A stretch of DNA of 6,535 nt from Firmicutes bacterium UBA5301 (GTDB lineage Bacteria; Bacillota; UBA5301), in the NCBI GenBank assembly GCA_002408345.1, contig DHRX01000106.1, positions 19,581-26,115 of the forward strand, read 5' to 3'. Positions within the stretch are counted from its first letter, which is position 1, and every line of letters begins with the position of its first letter. Of this stretch, positions 4,509 through 6,535 are shown in pieces. The notes below the pieces were generated by a model. That model had not been told where the DNA came from and made no database searches. It worked only from the letters and a program-made list of their open reading frames with translations. The position numbers and the translations under genes were made by a program.

Positions 4509-6062
4509 ATGAGCATTAGACCCGAAGAGGTTAGTGCGGTCATTAGGCAACAGATTGAGAATTATGAAGTTACCACAGAGGCGGAGGAAATTGGTACCGT
4601 TATTATGGTTGGTGACGGTATTGCTAGGGTTTATGGTCTATCGAAAGTTATGGCAGGCGAATTAATTGAGTTTGCCAACGGTGAAATGGGCATGACCCTA
4701 AACCTAGAAGAGGATAACGTAGGTGTAGTTATTCTCGGTTCAGACGTAGGTATTAAGGAAGGGGATACCGTGCGTCGGACCAAAAGGATTTTCGAAGTTC
4801 CAGTTGGAGAAGCTCTTTTAGGGCGGGTTGTGGATCCGCTAGGGCGGCCACTGGATGGCAAAGGACCGGTTGAAACTAAACAATTCCGTCCTGTTGAGAC
4901 CCAGGCGCCAGGCGTAGTTGACCGCCGTCCGGTGCATGAGCCTCTCCAGACCGGTATTAAAGCTATCGACTCTATGATCCCCATCGGTCGTGGTCAGCGG
5001 GAATTAATTATCGGTGACCGTCAGACCGGTAAAACAGCTATCGCTGTCGACACTATAATTAACCAAAAAGGGTTAGGTGTTTACTGTATTTATGTAGCGG
5101 TTGGTCAGAAAAACTCGACGGTAGCCCAGATTGTTAAGGCCCTAGAAGATTCTGGCGCTATGGAATACAGTATTGTTGTTGTAGCTGGAGCTAGTGACTC
5201 TGCACCATTGCAGTATATTGCTCCTTATGCTGGTTGCTCAATGGGCGAGTATTTCCGTGATAACGGAATGCATGCGCTCTGTGTTTATGATGACCTAACC
5301 AAGCATGCCCAGGCTTACCGGGCCATGTCCCTGTTACTCCGGCGTCCACCGGGACGTGAAGCCTACCCTGGTGACGTTTTCTACTTACACTCTCGTTTAC
5401 TAGAGCGGGCGGCTAAGTTGAATGATGAAAAGGGCAGCGGAAGCTTGACGGCTTTGCCGATTATTGAGACTCAGGCTGGTGACGTATCGGCCTACATTCC
5501 AACTAACGTTATCTCCATTACTGACGGCCAGATTTACCTAGAGCCGGACCTCTTCTTTGCCGGTATTCGGCCAGCTGTTAACGCCGGTATTTCCGTATCT
5601 CGTGTTGGTGGTGCAGCTCAGATTAAAGCGATGAAGCAGGTTGCCGGTCCGTTGCGTTTAGATTTAGCTCAGTTCCGGGAACTGGCAGCTTTTGCTCAGT
5701 TTGGCTCTGATCTTGATAAAGCTACTTTAGCACGGATTAATCGGGGTCAAAGGATTCAGGAAGTTTTAAAACAACCTCAATATTCACCAATGCCTGTTGA
5801 AGAGCAGGTCGTAAGTCTTTTTGCTGCTGTTAATGGTTATTTGGATGATATTGCTTTAGAGTTTGTTCGTCAGTTTGAGGCCGAGTTCTTGAGACTTATT
5901 AAAGAAGTTCATCCCCAGATTCTTGAGTCCATCCGGACAGAAAAGAAGCTAACCGACGAGAATACGAAAGCTTTGGAAGCAGCTATTAATAGTTTTAAAG
6001 CAAAATTTGTAGGACGGGAAACTGCTGAGGCTGTCGCTGAGGTTGCTGCTGAAGCCGAATAA
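4509..6062 (+). CDS. atpA: ATP synthase F1 alpha subunit
   Basis: The product has 517 residues, slightly longer than the usual 500 or so. It forms the non-catalytic nucleotide-binding positions of the F1 hexamer on the cytoplasmic side. Walker A is GDRQTGKT (169-176); the AVGQKNSTV segment follows at 197-205; the Walker B region is ALCVYDDL (256-263); and the alpha/beta signature PAVNAGISVS (355-364) precedes the arginine finger R365 in SRVGG. The N-terminal beta-barrel crown (residues about 25-95) and the C-terminal helical domain ending near 500 are intact. The final residues (about 503-517) are an Ala/Glu-rich tail beyond the conserved fold. The start is supported by AGGGGTGA at 4493-4500, 8 nt before the ATG. 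No key residue is missing. It is co-transcribed with atpH and atpG, judging by spacers of 39 and 32 bp. Confidence 0.98.
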   Translation: MSIRPEEVSAVIRQQIENYEVTTEAEEIGTVIMVGDGIARVYGLSKVMAGELIEFANGEMGMTLNLEEDNVGVVILGSDVGIKEGDTVRRTKRIFEVPVGEALLGRVVDPLGRPLDGKGPVETKQFRPVETQAPGVVDRRPVHEPLQTGIKAIDSMIPIGRGQRELIIGDRQTGKTAIAVDTIINQKGLGVYCIYVAVGQKNSTVAQIVKALEDSGAMEYSIVVVAGASDSAPLQYIAPYAGCSMGEYFRDNGMHALCVYDDLTKHAQAYRAMSLLLRRPPGREAYPGDVFYLHSRLLERAAKLNDEKGSGSLTALPIIETQAGDVSAYIPTNVISITDGQIYLEPDLFFAGIRPAVNAGISVSRVGGAAQIKAMKQVAGPLRLDLAQFRELAAFAQFGSDLDKATLARINRGQRIQEVLKQPQYSPMPVEEQVVSLFAAVNGYLDDIALEFVRQFEAEFLRLIKEVHPQILESIRTEKKLTDENTKALEAAINSFKAKFVGRETAEAVAEVAAEAE

Positions 6063-6075
6063 AATTTAACCGTCA

Positions 6076-6097
6076 GGTGAGGGGTGAATGAGAGATG
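6076..6097 (+). promoter_or_regulatory. atpG ribosome binding site with a decoy ATG
   Basis: The purine-rich GGTGAGGGGTGA (6076-6087) leads to two close ATGs. The one at 6088 is only one or two bases from the site and opens a nine-codon frame ending in TAA. The one at 6095 is about 8 nt away and starts the gamma subunit, so 6095 is the real start. Confidence 0.75.
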
Positions 6098-6535
6098 CAA
6101 GGACTGCGGGAAATTAAACGCCGCATTCGCAGCGTTTCAAATACCCAGCAGATTACCAAGGCAATGAAAATGGTGGCTGCTGCCCGATTGCGCCGTGCTC
6201 AAGAGCAGGTTCAGTCTTCACGACCATATGCTACAAAAATGCGGGAGATATTTTTTAGCATTTTGGAGCAGAGCGGAGAAATTAATCATCCTCTCTTTGT
6301 AGATCGGGGAAGCGGTCGAACGCTTTACATTGTCCTTACTGCTGAAGGTGGCCTTTGTGGCGCCTTTAATGCGAACATTATGAAAAAAGCCTTTACTACC
6401 GTTGAAGAGCACCAAACTAAGCGGAAAGAGGCTCAGGAGCGCTTGTTAGCTGCTGCTCAAGCTGAAGCAGAAGAAAACGGAAACACTGAAGTGGTGGCTC
6501 CAACAGCATCAAAGATCGCACTTGATGATGATGCG
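6095..6535 (+). CDS. atpG: ATP synthase F1 gamma subunit, 5' part (truncated by window edge)
   Basis: 147 codons are visible and the frame is open to the last base. The start MQGLREIKRR with TQQITKAMKMVAAARLRRAQ (residues 17-36) is the conserved N-terminal rotor helix of gamma, the central stalk that turns inside the alpha/beta hexamer. The first Rossmann-like strand and turn are at 77-93 (LYIVLTAEGGLCGAFNA). Family members normally reach a strand ending in a G-[RS]-K-G motif about 30 residues later. Here residues from about 107 to the window end are a charged Ala/Glu/Lys-rich stretch (KEAQERLLAAAQAEAEENGN, then an Asp-rich end) without that motif, which suggests an insertion of at least about 30 residues. 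It follows atpA by 32 bp, as in most atp operons. The downstream half, including the C-terminal helix, cannot be seen. Confidence 0.95.
   Translation, partial: MQGLREIKRRIRSVSNTQQITKAMKMVAAARLRRAQEQVQSSRPYATKMREIFFSILEQSGEINHPLFVDRGSGRTLYIVLTAEGGLCGAFNANIMKKAFTTVEEHQTKRKEAQERLLAAAQAEAEENGNTEVVAPTASKIALDDDA

Noticed and set aside
4244..4984. Minus-strand ORFs opposite atpH and atpA
   Set aside because: Shadow frames of strongly conserved genes, with low-complexity Ser/Pro/Thr-rich translations.
6088..6117. Small overlapping ORF before atpG
   Set aside because: It has only nine codons and starts one or two bases after the ribosome binding site, too close for initiation.
1..6535. tRNA, rRNA, CRISPR arrays, insertion sequences or attachment sites
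   Set aside because: I saw no cloverleaf with CCA-type ends, no regularly spaced direct repeats, no transposase motifs and no terminal inverted repeats in any intergenic region.

Overview
The window looks like chromosome of a diderm (outer-membrane-bearing) Firmicute, possibly of the Halanaerobiales/Limnochordia type. The ATP synthase subunits and strong AGGAGG/GGGG-type Shine-Dalgarno sites read as clostridial. However, the window also encodes a secreted beta-barrel-like protein ending in Phe and an SLH/coiled-coil/C-terminal-helix protein, both of which imply an outer membrane. The species cannot be named from this sequence alone. All genes are on the + strand.

Layout: (1) 3-593 is the C-terminal part of a DUF3084-like protein whose start lies off the left edge. 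(2) 594-875 is a leader with nested and mutually exclusive inverted repeats, ending in an intrinsic-terminator hairpin that stops 10 nt before the next ribosome binding site. (3) 876-2174 is a signal-peptided, beta-rich outer-membrane-barrel candidate closed by a strong terminator. (4) 2223-2556 holds a tandem/extended -10 promoter and a leader of about 200 nt with clear hairpins. (5) 2557-3249 is an SLH-domain coiled-coil protein resembling the Thermotoga Omp-alpha spacer design, followed by a hairpin terminator. (6) 3323-3739 is a divergent RuvC/YqgF-like RNase H-fold protein. (7) 3740-3899 is non-coding. (8) 3900 to the right edge holds atpH, atpA and the 5' part of atpG (F1 delta, alpha and gamma).

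How the genes fit together: the SLH protein and the barrel look like a peptidoglycan-to-outer-membrane tether with a partner barrel. Each has its own leader. The atp genes form an F1-only run; the Fo genes atpB/E/F are not directly upstream of atpH, so the ATP synthase genes appear to be split. The visible atpG carries a charged Ala/Glu-rich stretch where the family normally continues into the second strand of its Rossmann-like domain.

The points most worth a second look are the attenuator-like leader of the barrel gene, the structured leader of the SLH gene, the Omp-alpha-like tether/barrel pair, and the apparent insertion in the gamma subunit.
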